A stretch of 28,295 nt of DNA, taken from positions 1 through 28,295 of IMG/VR virus record IMGVR_UViG_3300030109_002597. The stretch is one strand, 5' to 3'. Shown piece by piece: positions 7,121 to 16,860 of this stretch (position 1 is its first letter; each line of letters opens with the position of its first letter). The position numbers were made by a program, and so were the translations under genes. The notes under the pieces are model-generated. The model worked only from the letters and a program-made list of their open reading frames with translations, did not search any database and was not told the origin of the DNA. The DNA comes from a virus.

Positions 7121-7782
7121 GAGTAATTAGCAGTAAATACTGCGTGGATAGAAGTACCAGAGCGGACGACGTAATCCACCCTATCTACAGCATCTGCATC
7201 AATAGAGAGCGTCGGCGCGGTCCCGCCAACAAAATCCCAACTAGTACCCCAAGCTGACGTGCGGCTACCTGTACCGTCTTGTACAAGGAAGATAGAACCT
7301 CCTTGACCAGCGGTTACGTTGGTTGGATTAGCAATTGTCAAATTCTGATCGAGAACTAGCGAGTAGTTATTGGAATCTGCAAAGTCAGGTGTAACTGTTG
7401 CTCCAGATGTAAGTGCAGTAATCGTTCCGCGTTGTGCGGCAGTGAAGGTTTGAGCTACGTCTGTCTTCGCAGTGTCAGCGTCAAATGCTTGGACAGTAGT
7501 TCCAACTTCATCAGCAATTTCAGCTACTACAAAAGCAGTTGTAGCTACTTGTGTTGTGTTAGTGCTTACTGCTGCAGTAGGAGCAGTTGGAGTTCCAGTG
7601 AAAGCAGGAGAATTAAGATCTGTTGAAGCATCAACAAGGCTGCTACCTTCTTTTACATACAGCTTGTCTTCATCAGTTGCATAGCAAATTTCTCCTTCCT
7701 GGATGTCATCAACAGAAGCGTTGAGGTTTGAAAATGTTCCCCGTGCTACACGCACAGGTGTTCTGTTAGTAGGTGTAGCCAT
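7117..7782 (-). CDS. Tail fibre segment protein
   Basis: This 221-residue protein starts with MATPTNRTPVRVARGTFSNL and a turn EGEICYATDEDKLYVKEGSS that is common near the N-terminus of phage fibre proteins. It is followed by the fibre motif SPAFTGTPTAPTA and NTTQVATTAFVVAEI (residues 58-89), a hinge-and-trimerisation type repeat. The C-terminal half is beta-rich (AWGTSWDFVGG) and ends HAVFTANYS. It lies between the T7-type fibre gene and the large adhesin. A stepwise fibre is likely, with the T7-like protein as base, this as linker and the 1133-residue protein as tip. Its ATG overlaps the previous stop by one base (TGATG). Confidence 0.75.
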   Translation of the reverse strand: MATPTNRTPVRVARGTFSNLNASVDDIQEGEICYATDEDKLYVKEGSSLVDASTDLNSPAFTGTPTAPTAAVSTNTTQVATTAFVVAEIADEVGTTVQAFDADTAKTDVAQTFTAAQRGTITALTSGATVTPDFADSNNYSLVLDQNLTIANPTNVTAGQGGSIFLVQDGTGSRTSAWGTSWDFVGGTAPTLSIDADAVDRVDYVVRSGTSIHAVFTANYS

Positions 7783-8873
7783 CAGTCGAAAGATCCTCCG
7801 TCAAAAGTTTGTGATGTAGATACAAGCGAACCACCAGTATCAAAGTTACCGGCATCAATAGTCGGAGAACCTGAGTCGGCCCACGAAAGGACACCATTAC
7901 CGTCTGTTGTTAAAGCTTGATTTGCACTGCCTGTATCTTCAGGAAGAGTCAACGTATAACTAGCAGCTGCAGAATGTGCTGGAGATTGAATAGAAACTCC
8001 ATGATTGTTGTTTGAGCAGTTAAGCGTAATTCGTCCAACCTGCCCATTAGTTGTACCGTCACCTTCGACTACTGGTAAGTAATTTACTAGGTAACGGTTT
8101 TCTGGGTCAGCAGCAAAGTATTGCTGCCATTCCCACTTACTTGTGTCTTCGTTGTATTGAAGGCGAACTGTAAGGTCAGAAGAACCAGTGAAATCAGTAG
8201 GTACTCCACTGACATCAGTATCGTCCTCAACACCTGTTGAATCGATAACCTCTACACGATCCTCGTCATCTGGATCAGTAGGTAGGTTTGCTAGAGCAGC
8301 AATCGGTGAATAAAAAGCTGCAGTAGATACAGCAGATGATGCTGCATTAGCAGTTGCTAACGCACTATTTGCAGTCGTTTCTGCGTCAGTCGCAGTCGTT
8401 GAGGCAGCATTAGCAGTAGTTTCTGCATCATTAGCAGTTGTCTCTGCGTTGTTAGCTGTAGTCTCCGCAGCATTAGCTGTGGTAACTGCACCATCTGCAG
8501 TCGTCTTAGCAGTGTCTGCAGTGGTCTTAGCATCGTCTGCAGCAGTTTTAGCTGCATCTACGTCAAACTCACTTTCCTGTGTGACGTAGAGGTTTTGAGT
8601 GAAGTTGTTGTTTAGGTCTGACGCTTTGATGGCTGAACCTGGAAAAAAGTTCGCCTTAAGGTTGTCCGAATTAGTGGAGCGATAAATTCGAATCGCAACG
8701 TCACTTGCTGGAGCTGCGTCAAAGGTGATGTTTGTAGCGTCTGACAGTGTGTATTCTGTTGTATCTACAGCATCAAGACTGACTTTAATGTCTGTAGTTT
8801 CTAAATATGGAAATGTAAAAGAATAGGCAGTAGTACTACCATCTCCTGTGTATGTGTTTTGTGTAGTTGCCAT
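7782..8873 (-). CDS. T7 gp17-like tail fibre protein
   Basis: This 363-residue protein has residues 1-105 matching the N-terminal tail-attachment domain of T7 fibre gp17 (MATTQNTYTGDGSTTAYSFT, FPYLETTDIKVSLD, IRIYRSTNSDNL, FFPGSAIKASDLNNNF). That domain docks the fibre on the tail hub. Residues 104-185 are an Ala/Thr heptad region (repeats of the AETTANx type) that should form a trimeric coiled coil. A beta-rich C-terminus ends with LTLPEDTGSANQALTTDGNG and a short Gly/Ser tail. At 363 residues it is shorter than T7 gp17 (553), and the missing distal part is probably supplied by the next two genes. Confidence 0.88.
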   Translation of the reverse strand: MATTQNTYTGDGSTTAYSFTFPYLETTDIKVSLDAVDTTEYTLSDATNITFDAAPASDVAIRIYRSTNSDNLKANFFPGSAIKASDLNNNFTQNLYVTQESEFDVDAAKTAADDAKTTADTAKTTADGAVTTANAAETTANNAETTANDAETTANAASTTATDAETTANSALATANAASSAVSTAAFYSPIAALANLPTDPDDEDRVEVIDSTGVEDDTDVSGVPTDFTGSSDLTVRLQYNEDTSKWEWQQYFAADPENRYLVNYLPVVEGDGTTNGQVGRITLNCSNNNHGVSIQSPAHSAAASYTLTLPEDTGSANQALTTDGNGVLSWADSGSPTIDAGNFDTGGSLVSTSQTFDGGSFD

Positions 8874-8883
8874 TACGCATTAA

Positions 8884-11800
8884 TTAAAAGTTGCCGCTTT
8901 CTACAAAATCAAGAAACTCATTGGCTTTTTCTGTATCGCCCCTCTGGAGATAACTCTTAAGGCGATCATTTACCAACTGTTTCTTTTGTACTTTGTCGTA
9001 TTCTGGAGAGAAATACATTGCATCATCAATAGCATCTCTCAAGTATTTATCTAGCTTAATGTGTGTTTGCTCAAAGATGTCTGGTGTCGCAGAATCTCCT
9101 GCTGTGGCTTGAGCTTGCCTTAGTCTTTCCCTAAAGCCTTTAGCACCACCTTCTGTCTCAGCCATTACCTTTTGAATGGCTTTTTTCCACTCACCTGATT
9201 TACCTAAGATATTTAAAACCTGAGACTGTTGTTCATTAGTTAGTCGCGTACCTTTACCGTTAGTACCAAGGGTAGCAGTTGCGTCATATTCAATATCAAT
9301 CAAGAACTGTTTTTCAGGACTGATCTTGCCGCTTTCTTTCCAAGGTGTATAGGTGTTCCTAAGTCGAGCAAAGAATGAATCAGGTACGTTTACTTCAGTA
9401 CCATCAATCCAGTCGTACTTAACTGGTAGTGTGCCTTTCAGTCCAGGTACACGATTAAGAATCATCCCTTGGAAATCATTGTTGATAACTTTCAAGCCTG
9501 GATCTAACAGTCTTGCAATCTCTGCCATTTGACTAGAGCCAGGGATAGCAGCAGCACTAAGGAAACTACTTGACCACCTGTTAATTGCACCACCATTACC
9601 ACTCAATACATCAAAGAATGGTTCCATACCAGCCATGTAGGTTTTATCTGTGATAGAGGCTCCTAAGACATAGGTAGTTTGCTTCAATAATTTACCAATA
9701 CTGTTTGGTTCAAGTGAATCAAAGTTGTCCATTACATTTGCAATTAACTGAATGTAGTTAGTAATTGGACCCAAGCCTTCGTAGCTATACCACTTATCGT
9801 CAAAACCTCTAATTGAATTTCTTTTCCAATTACTTTCATTTCTTGTCTTCTGTACCTGTCTGTCAAAATGACCGCTGCCATGCAACCTGTCATCCATAAA
9901 CAAACCAACAGCAAGACCAGTAGCAAGTGTTCCAACAGCTTTCCGTCCCATCATGTCGGCACGGATTTCGTTGTACTTTGCTTTCATAGTGAATGGGTCA
10001 ATTTCTACACCCCTTGCAGTAAGTAGTTCTTCTACTTTTTCTGTTGGCATCTGATCAAATGGCAGTTGGAATTGCCTTAGATCTTTAACAAACAAACCTA
10101 CTGGATTGTAAGAAGCTGTCAGTGCTAGCTCATTAAGTGGTGTCTTAGTAAACAACAGGAATGGCTTGAGGATTGGCATCCTTGCAATCATTCCAGACAA
10201 AGCATCATTTGCTTGGTTGTCCAGGTTTAATGAAATTTCACCAGCTGCTCTTTGTACAGCTGTATCAGTGATTATTCCATTCTCATTGAACATCTTTGCA
10301 TGAGCTTCTTTGTAGACAGCTTCTGCAGCCTTATCGTCAAATGCTTTAGTACCACCTTCAGTTATCTGATCAAATGCTAAACCTTTAGCTTCAAAGTCAG
10401 CAATCATAGATTGGACAAAGCCATCCATAGCTTGCATTGACCTTGTACCGAAGCGCATTACAGGATGATCAGCAAGATCATTCATTGCATTAATGGTTTC
10501 CATCAAGTATTGAGGACCATATTCATCGTTAGCTGCCTTGGCATCAGCAAATGCTTGTAGTACTTCTAGCTGCTTTGTATTCTTCAGTACAATGTCTTCT
10601 CTTGGATTAATGACGCCCGGGTCAATAGATGATTTCTTCCAGATTTGCTTCATATATCCCAATCCTCTCTTTACACTATCGAGAGTATTGCTGTATTGAT
10701 ATAGTCCACGTCGTGCCGTTTGAATATCACCCTTCATCAATGCGCCAGCAAAATGCCTAAGCGGTTTTTCTACCATCAAGTGGCTACCTGAAATAACTGC
10801 TTTACCAGTTGTGGCAAAGGCACTCAATGCACTGTTGTAGACATTGGCATAAAACGCTCTGTTGATTACTGACGGGATATCTGGCTGCAAATCAATAAAG
10901 GCTTTCTTCCAAACAGACGTTGATTGCTTAACGTAATTATTCAATGCCGTGATAGTTTTGACATTACCATCGGTAAGTTCATATGCCATCATCAGCGGAG
11001 CTAGCATCTCAGGATTCTCTTTGTTGATGTTCCGTAGATTATCAACTGTTTCTACTGTTTCCTGTTTAATACGTTCAATTGTCCTGAGAGTACTGTTCTT
11101 CTCATTTTTAATTAGATTCTCCATACGTTTCGCATAAGCACCGTCATATGCTTGGCTTCCAGTACGTGTCATCCTGTTCCACAAGTTGAGCTGATTAAGT
11201 GCTCTACCACGGATATAAGAAGTCTGAGCTTTCTGAGCCATCAAGAACTCAACACGATCTAAGATCTGTTCCTGTGCTCGTACCATTGAACCTGACCCCT
11301 CAGTCAGACGTTTACCCATAGCCATATCACTGACTTGACCACCCAATGATGTAGCTACGTATGCTCTGGCTTTAGCCTCATCCATATTGATGAAGTCATC
11401 CATGTACTTCTTGATAGCTCCCATGACTCCGGCATAAGCCTCAGATGTCATTTCAGCTACACCTGAATCTGCATCTCGTCCAGGTTGATAGATACTGCCA
11501 GGTGTAATAGTCCTCTTTAGCTCAGCAAGATCCATTTCATAGAAATCATTGGCAAGCTTTTCGCCTGACTCCATGATCTCAGCATGTGAAATGTATCTAC
11601 TATCACTGATTTTGTATCCGTATTGACCAGCATCCTTCAATGTTTCAGCTAGTCCACGAATTACAAGCTCAGCATTCTCTCCGCTTTCATTAGCAAACTT
11701 CAGAGCACCTTCAGACATAACGCTTCCAACACGTCCATAGCTTGTGCCAAGGTTGTTGTTAATACGTACTACATCAACAGAAGCACCTACTACACCGAAG

Positions 11801-12822
11801 TCATCTACTGACCTGATGCCTGACTCTTGAGCAGCGAATACATCGTGATAACCAAAGATACTTTTTTCTGGATCAGTTGCTTTATCTACGTTGTAGGAAC
11901 CAACTTCATCTAAGTCATCTGATCGTTTAGCAGCAGCTCGTTCAACAATATCTTCAGGTAGGTCATCAATTACTTGGTTCTTTTTACGCCAAGCAGCACC
12001 TGTCTCATTTTCAGGGATCCACCTTGTTGTTTGATGTGTACCATCTACTTGAGCAGTCAATCTACTGAATCCTGTTAATAGATCAGTAGCCAAGCCTAGG
12101 TATGTACCTTCTAGTACATTCTTCCAACGCTTAGTTTCTGGATGATCACTGTCTAATGTAGCAATACTATCTGGAATCCAACCAAGTGACCGTGGCCACA
12201 TTTTCTTCAGACTACCAGTAAGGTTGTCATCAGTTTGGTTCATTGGAACCACATAATCTACAAATGCACCTGCACCTGCATTAAAAGCAGCGTTACCTAG
12301 CTTCTTTGCTAATGGGTCAGTTAGTACCTTTGCAACTCTTGCATTCTTTACATTAGCTGCTGCTGATCCTAATGCTGTTGTACCTGCTCCACCTAATACC
12401 ATTGTTGGGATGACAACTGATGAGATTTCTCTTACAGTTTGAGCCATCTCATTTTCAAATTTTGGCACTGGCTTAGCTGTTACACCTGGAATCAAATTAA
12501 TGATTGGTGCAGCAAAATCCCAAAGACCAGCAGGAAGGTCAAAGTCACCTTCCCTGCCGTACCTATCTAACTTATCCCAATTAAGAGATCCATCTTCATT
12601 TCTAAATGGACTTGTCGCCACTACTTCTCTAGTAGTGGGTTTTTCTTCTGTTTGTTGCGGCTGTACTTCAGGCTGAGCTGAAGTGTTTTCAGTTGCCGTT
12701 GGTGTGGTGGTTGTTTCTGTTTGTAATGGTGTGCCACCTAAAAGCTCATCATCGGCACTAAGCCTTTGGAGATCTCTTAGTTGTTCATCTGTGTATTCAC
12801 CAAGTAGTTCTTCTTCATTCAT
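8884..12822 (-). CDS. Internal virion protein, T7 gp16-like
   Basis: This 1312-residue protein is almost the length of T7 gp16 (1318) and occupies the same place before the tail-fibre gene. The N-terminus is acidic (MNEEELLGEYTDEQLRDLQR) followed by a Thr/Gln-rich linker to about residue 70. A hydrophobic segment lies near 132-157 (SSVVIPTMVLGGAGTTALG) and another near 958-975 (AVGTLATGLAVGLFM). The remainder is long helical sequence. T7 gp16 forms part of the core that is ejected into the cell and makes a channel across the envelope. I see no lytic transglycosylase motif at the N-terminus, unlike T7. Assignment rests on size, order and helical/hydrophobic pattern. Confidence 0.78.
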   Translation of the reverse strand: MNEEELLGEYTDEQLRDLQRLSADDELLGGTPLQTETTTTPTATENTSAQPEVQPQQTEEKPTTREVVATSPFRNEDGSLNWDKLDRYGREGDFDLPAGLWDFAAPIINLIPGVTAKPVPKFENEMAQTVREISSVVIPTMVLGGAGTTALGSAAANVKNARVAKVLTDPLAKKLGNAAFNAGAGAFVDYVVPMNQTDDNLTGSLKKMWPRSLGWIPDSIATLDSDHPETKRWKNVLEGTYLGLATDLLTGFSRLTAQVDGTHQTTRWIPENETGAAWRKKNQVIDDLPEDIVERAAAKRSDDLDEVGSYNVDKATDPEKSIFGYHDVFAAQESGIRSVDDFGVVGASVDVVRINNNLGTSYGRVGSVMSEGALKFANESGENAELVIRGLAETLKDAGQYGYKISDSRYISHAEIMESGEKLANDFYEMDLAELKRTITPGSIYQPGRDADSGVAEMTSEAYAGVMGAIKKYMDDFINMDEAKARAYVATSLGGQVSDMAMGKRLTEGSGSMVRAQEQILDRVEFLMAQKAQTSYIRGRALNQLNLWNRMTRTGSQAYDGAYAKRMENLIKNEKNSTLRTIERIKQETVETVDNLRNINKENPEMLAPLMMAYELTDGNVKTITALNNYVKQSTSVWKKAFIDLQPDIPSVINRAFYANVYNSALSAFATTGKAVISGSHLMVEKPLRHFAGALMKGDIQTARRGLYQYSNTLDSVKRGLGYMKQIWKKSSIDPGVINPREDIVLKNTKQLEVLQAFADAKAANDEYGPQYLMETINAMNDLADHPVMRFGTRSMQAMDGFVQSMIADFEAKGLAFDQITEGGTKAFDDKAAEAVYKEAHAKMFNENGIITDTAVQRAAGEISLNLDNQANDALSGMIARMPILKPFLLFTKTPLNELALTASYNPVGLFVKDLRQFQLPFDQMPTEKVEELLTARGVEIDPFTMKAKYNEIRADMMGRKAVGTLATGLAVGLFMDDRLHGSGHFDRQVQKTRNESNWKRNSIRGFDDKWYSYEGLGPITNYIQLIANVMDNFDSLEPNSIGKLLKQTTYVLGASITDKTYMAGMEPFFDVLSGNGGAINRWSSSFLSAAAIPGSSQMAEIARLLDPGLKVINNDFQGMILNRVPGLKGTLPVKYDWIDGTEVNVPDSFFARLRNTYTPWKESGKISPEKQFLIDIEYDATATLGTNGKGTRLTNEQQSQVLNILGKSGEWKKAIQKVMAETEGGAKGFRERLRQAQATAGDSATPDIFEQTHIKLDKYLRDAIDDAMYFSPEYDKVQKKQLVNDRLKSYLQRGDTEKANEFLDFVESGNF

Positions 12823-15522
12823 TTAATTAAACCCAAGGTCCCTTGCGATACGCCTCCTGAGTGAGTCGTAATTTGTATATGGTTTCATAGAACCACTGCC
12901 TGGAGCAGCAGGTGCAAGGAAATCTATCGAAGCAATTGTACCGTCAACACTTTGTACACTTCCTGTTCCGCCTTGCTCTCCAATTATCTGTCCTTCAGAA
13001 ATACTATCTCCCTGTTTAAATTGAGCAGTATCGGCTAAGTGACCATACAGAACATCAACCGGTTCATTAGTTTCAGGATCAATTGATTCGATGACAATGA
13101 AATTGCCATAGCCAGATCCATCAGCATTATATTGAGAACTTACTTCCTTTACTATTCCAGGAAGAACTGCTGGAAATTTCTTATCTTCAAAAAATACATC
13201 GATGCCTGGTTGACCAGTGTCAAACGTAACCTGGCCTCTTGCTTGATTAGCAAAAGTACTGATTGGCCTAGATTCCCCTACTTGATAAGCAGGTCTTACA
13301 GGGATTGTTCTGTCTCTAGCAACCTCACGCAATACTCTTACTTTTTCCTGTGTAGCCGACTCAGGTCCAAACAAAATACGTCTTTGTTCTCTAGTAACAT
13401 CCTCTTTAATTGCTTCCCAAGTAGTCGGCGGTTCAATTGGTTCCAATCCATCGACTGCTTCAGCGAACCATGCCTGCACTTCCCAAGGTGCTTTTGCTTC
13501 TTCAAACTGTATTTGTCTTCCTAGCTCTTCAAAAAATGTTGTTGATCCTGTACGTTGATATACTTCAGTCGCTTCGATAATTTGTTCTCCTCCGTTAAAA
13601 AATTTATCTACCCACTTCTTAGCGTCTGGTTTACCATTTGTTTTTGAGTCTGGACTTCCACTAAAAAGTATGATTGACCTAGCCATATTCCTTGCTTTTC
13701 TACTATCATTCTGAGTTGATTTCAAGTACTTCTGATAAGCTGCTAGTTGACCAGATTTAGTAATAGCACCTGGAGCATCAAGATCTTGTTGAATAGCTCT
13801 AATAGTATCGTTTTGAGCCAATTCGATTGCTTTATTTATATCAGGTGTTGTGGCACTATAGTTCTTTAATCTCTCAAGAAACTTTTGACGTGACTTACCT
13901 GCGTACCATTGAAGATCAGGGCTGTTATAACCACCTGGAACAAAATCTTCTCCAGAAGAAGCTTTGATTGCACCTTTTATGGTCTTATCAAAATTTTCTA
14001 GTGCTGCCTGGTACTCACTTGAATTTTGGATTTTTACTTGTTTATTAATCCTGTCAACAGCATAATTTCTAAGGGGTTCTGGTAATTGTCCAAAAGCTTC
14101 TAAGCCGCCTAATGTGGCATAACCAGATTCAATATATTCATCTAGTGCTTCCCTCATTTGGGGAGCAGCTTGTGCTGTTACAGTGAAACCTTCAAGGCTT
14201 TTGACTACTTGGCTGTCATGTCCAGGTCCAAACTCAGATCTAGCGTATTGCTGTACACGTTTGTAATCAGCCTCAGTAAATCTGTTTTCGTCATTACTTA
14301 AGCTATCAGCAAATTGTTCAATTTTTAGCTCATTTTGTGCATACTCAAGTTGAACATTCTCATCATAAGTTCGTTTTGCTTCTAGCCTCTTGTCTCTTAT
14401 AGCTCTATTAATTAAATCCCTAGTTTCTGGATAATCCATCAATGAAACCATTGTTCCATTCGGACCTTCAAACTTAGCTTCTTTAAGTCTGATATTATCT
14501 TCCAGGTCCCCCATGCCAAGAGCTAATTGTGTGAACTCTACTCTGTTCTCTTTTGACGGTTTTGTTTGAAATAAGGACCATCCAGCCTGATATTCCAGCT
14601 CACTACCATCACCCTGCATGGCAACTTTGTACTGTTGAATCCTTTGATTTTCACTTTCAAATTCAACAATATCTCTGCGTTCCTTGGCAAGTTCTCCTAG
14701 AGCACTAGCTTTTGCTCGTCTTAGTGCAGGGAAATAATGTTGCTCAAGAATTTCAGCACTAGGTGTTTTGCCGTTAACCGTAAGACTGGCGACATTTGCT
14801 GCTTCTATATGGTTAATCTTACGTTCTTTTTCTTCAGGTGTTAACGTCGCATCTGCTAGAACTTCTTGATAAGCAGTACTATGTTTTATGCCTTGGTTTT
14901 TTAAAACCGAAGCCACTTCAATGTAGTTTGTATAGCCACCACCTTTCAGTAGGTGGTTATAAGTAGCGTCAACCCACTCTTGATTTTTACCAGCTTTTAT
15001 CGATTCCTGAACAAAGTCTGTTCTTTGATATTCAGCCTGTGTCATCTCCCTATCTAACTGGGAAATGGAATTCAGTGTGTCGCTATCAAAGCTATTTACT
15101 AGTGCTAGTTGATTGACCTTCTTTTCAAAATTTTCTTTGTTTTGTTTTACAATGCCTGCTGCTATATTAAAAGCAGTTTGTGAAAACTGTGAAAGTTGTT
15201 TAAGGGTAGCTTCTTTTTCTTTACGCCTTATTTCATTCTGCCTTTCTTCAGCCCGCCAAGCTTTTTCAGCGTTGGATTCAATTGTATCTAACCTTTGGTT
15301 GCGTACCTTGGTGGCTGCCTGAATACCCTGTGACGTAAGCCTTTGGTTAATGGATTGTGCTCTTTCAAAGACTTGTCGGTTTTTCTCAAGCATAGCCTGA
15401 GCTTCAGTCATCCCTCTCAGTCTTCTTTCACCTGCCTTTTGAATTTTTTGTACTTCGTCAGGTACGGTTGTTTGATTAGCTTTAAAACTACCTTCTCTTG
15501 AGCTTGATCTAAATTGTGCCAT
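12823..15522 (-). CDS. Internal virion protein, T7 gp15-like, with degenerate M23 peptidase domain
   Basis: This 899-residue protein lies between the gp14-like and gp16-like genes (T7 gp15 is 747). Residues 1-770 are mostly helical and charged, with an Ala/Glu/Gln-rich coiled-coil start. Residues 770-870 fold like a LytM/M23 metallopeptidase: GQPGIDVFF where HxGID is expected, then GYGNFIVIES, VLYGHLADTA (H828) and EGQIIGEQGGTG. The final HLHFE-type motif is replaced by ASIDFLAP. Thus Gln replaces the first zinc-ligand His and the HxH pair is changed, so catalysis may be lost or altered. The domain could still bind peptidoglycan during genome ejection. The stop is followed directly by the next ATG. 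Confidence 0.82.
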   Translation of the reverse strand: MAQFRSSSREGSFKANQTTVPDEVQKIQKAGERRLRGMTEAQAMLEKNRQVFERAQSINQRLTSQGIQAATKVRNQRLDTIESNAEKAWRAEERQNEIRRKEKEATLKQLSQFSQTAFNIAAGIVKQNKENFEKKVNQLALVNSFDSDTLNSISQLDREMTQAEYQRTDFVQESIKAGKNQEWVDATYNHLLKGGGYTNYIEVASVLKNQGIKHSTAYQEVLADATLTPEEKERKINHIEAANVASLTVNGKTPSAEILEQHYFPALRRAKASALGELAKERRDIVEFESENQRIQQYKVAMQGDGSELEYQAGWSLFQTKPSKENRVEFTQLALGMGDLEDNIRLKEAKFEGPNGTMVSLMDYPETRDLINRAIRDKRLEAKRTYDENVQLEYAQNELKIEQFADSLSNDENRFTEADYKRVQQYARSEFGPGHDSQVVKSLEGFTVTAQAAPQMREALDEYIESGYATLGGLEAFGQLPEPLRNYAVDRINKQVKIQNSSEYQAALENFDKTIKGAIKASSGEDFVPGGYNSPDLQWYAGKSRQKFLERLKNYSATTPDINKAIELAQNDTIRAIQQDLDAPGAITKSGQLAAYQKYLKSTQNDSRKARNMARSIILFSGSPDSKTNGKPDAKKWVDKFFNGGEQIIEATEVYQRTGSTTFFEELGRQIQFEEAKAPWEVQAWFAEAVDGLEPIEPPTTWEAIKEDVTREQRRILFGPESATQEKVRVLREVARDRTIPVRPAYQVGESRPISTFANQARGQVTFDTGQPGIDVFFEDKKFPAVLPGIVKEVSSQYNADGSGYGNFIVIESIDPETNEPVDVLYGHLADTAQFKQGDSISEGQIIGEQGGTGSVQSVDGTIASIDFLAPAAPGSGSMKPYTNYDSLRRRIARDLGFN

Positions 15523-16860
15523 TTATCGTCCGCTCCCGAAGATTGATCGTCCGCCACCTAACCAGTTACTAAATCGAAGTAAATCTTGTGAACTAGCAGT
15601 TACACCGAAGGCTCCTAATGACCCTCCCATTGCACCAATACCACCTGTTACCAATGAAGCAAGACCTAATGCTCCACCAATATTTGCTGCTGCCTCATTC
15701 TCACGTCCAAGAGAATACTTGAAATCAGATTTCTGTGGCTTTCTTGTTGGTATGTATTCTGGGAATTCTGGTGGTGTAGTTCTAAAGAATAGTTCTACGT
15801 AATCCTCAGTTTCTGGATTGTCGTATTCTGCATACACTTCCCTTGGATCAGCTATTTCAGGTAGTCTTTCAGGTTTCAAAAGTAATGCTGCTTCTGCATT
15901 CATATTTGCTTGCAAACGTGCATTTTCAATTTCCTTCCTAACAACAGCATCTCTATCTCTAATACTGGCTCTAGTTGCTGCAATTTTTTGGGTATCTAAC
16001 TCATCTTTAAAATCAAGCTTTCCCTGATTAAAATCAAAATCATTCATTGCTTTATCTCTAGCAGCAAGTACCATCGTCTGATCAAGGATGAACATGTCTT
16101 GTAATTGAGCGACACTAAGATCCATACCTTGCTCTGCATACATCAATGCATTAGCAATGTTTGCTTGCATAGCTCCTGATTCAGCTAGTACACCTAGAAC
16201 ACTCTTTGCAGATGATCTACCAGCCGTACCTCTAGCTCTTAGCTGTCCGGCAGCCTTCATCCCTTCAAGAATCGCTTTCTGTGATTCAATTAGACTTTCA
16301 CTTCTTTTTTGGTTTCTTTGAATATTTAAAGAACCAAGATCAAAATCTAATTTTGCTACATTTTTTGCACCTGAAAAGTCAGCTTGAACTAAGGCATTAT
16401 CCCTATTCATTCTTAGACCAGTGCTATTTGCCTTGTAGTCTAAAAATGTTTGAGTCTCTTCAAATATAACCCCTAAAAGGTCATCCTTCAGTTTATTGCT
16501 TTGCTGCTGATTGGCTACCGAAGCAGCCATTTCATTGAAGGTCTTTTGACCTGTTACCTGTGCAAGGGACTTATTATAGGCCTGATTAGCTACCTGATAT
16601 TCATACTCTTGCTGCTCGAATGCGCTTTCATATTGTTGGCGTAATCCAGTCTCTTGAAAACGTATAGACTCCTCAGCTTCTGCTTTCTGATTTTCGTAGT
16701 TCTCTTTTTGAAAATCATACTGAGCAATCCTTTCTCTCTCAATATCACGCCACGCATCCTTAGCATCTTCGTATGCCTTATTTTCCGCTCTTCGCTTGTC
16801 GTTGTTTCTTTTGCCAGCGGTATCTCCTGTGACCCAGCCTAATACAGTGCCAAGTGGCAT
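15523..16860 (-). CDS. Internal virion protein, T7 gp14-like
   Basis: This 445-residue protein is encoded right after tail tube B, as gene 14 follows gene 12 in T7 (with 13 between). The first 20 residues are short and hydrophobic (MPLGTVLGWVTGDTAGK). Residues 20-120 are strongly charged helix with many Glu/Gln (coiled coil). A conserved-looking middle reads GQLRARGTAGRSSAKSVLGV (about 205-225) and a Gly-rich hydrophobic end lies near 393-430 (GGALGLASLVTGGIGAMGG) that could insert in a membrane. T7 gp14 is ejected and inserts in the outer membrane. The protein is more than twice the T7 length. The ATG at 16860 overlaps the previous stop (TAATG). Confidence 0.72.
   Translation of the reverse strand: MPLGTVLGWVTGDTAGKRNNDKRRAENKAYEDAKDAWRDIERERIAQYDFQKENYENQKAEAEESIRFQETGLRQQYESAFEQQEYEYQVANQAYNKSLAQVTGQKTFNEMAASVANQQQSNKLKDDLLGVIFEETQTFLDYKANSTGLRMNRDNALVQADFSGAKNVAKLDFDLGSLNIQRNQKRSESLIESQKAILEGMKAAGQLRARGTAGRSSAKSVLGVLAESGAMQANIANALMYAEQGMDLSVAQLQDMFILDQTMVLAARDKAMNDFDFNQGKLDFKDELDTQKIAATRASIRDRDAVVRKEIENARLQANMNAEAALLLKPERLPEIADPREVYAEYDNPETEDYVELFFRTTPPEFPEYIPTRKPQKSDFKYSLGRENEAAANIGGALGLASLVTGGIGAMGGSLGAFGVTASSQDLLRFSNWLGGGRSIFGSGR

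Noticed and set aside
8319-8564. CRISPR array
   Set aside because: The regular repeats are short codon-level heptad repeats inside the fibre gene, without unique spacers of constant length.
13132-13524. 130-codon plus-strand frame
   Set aside because: It is antisense to the gp15-like gene, hydrophobic/aromatic-rich shadow sequence with no ribosome site.
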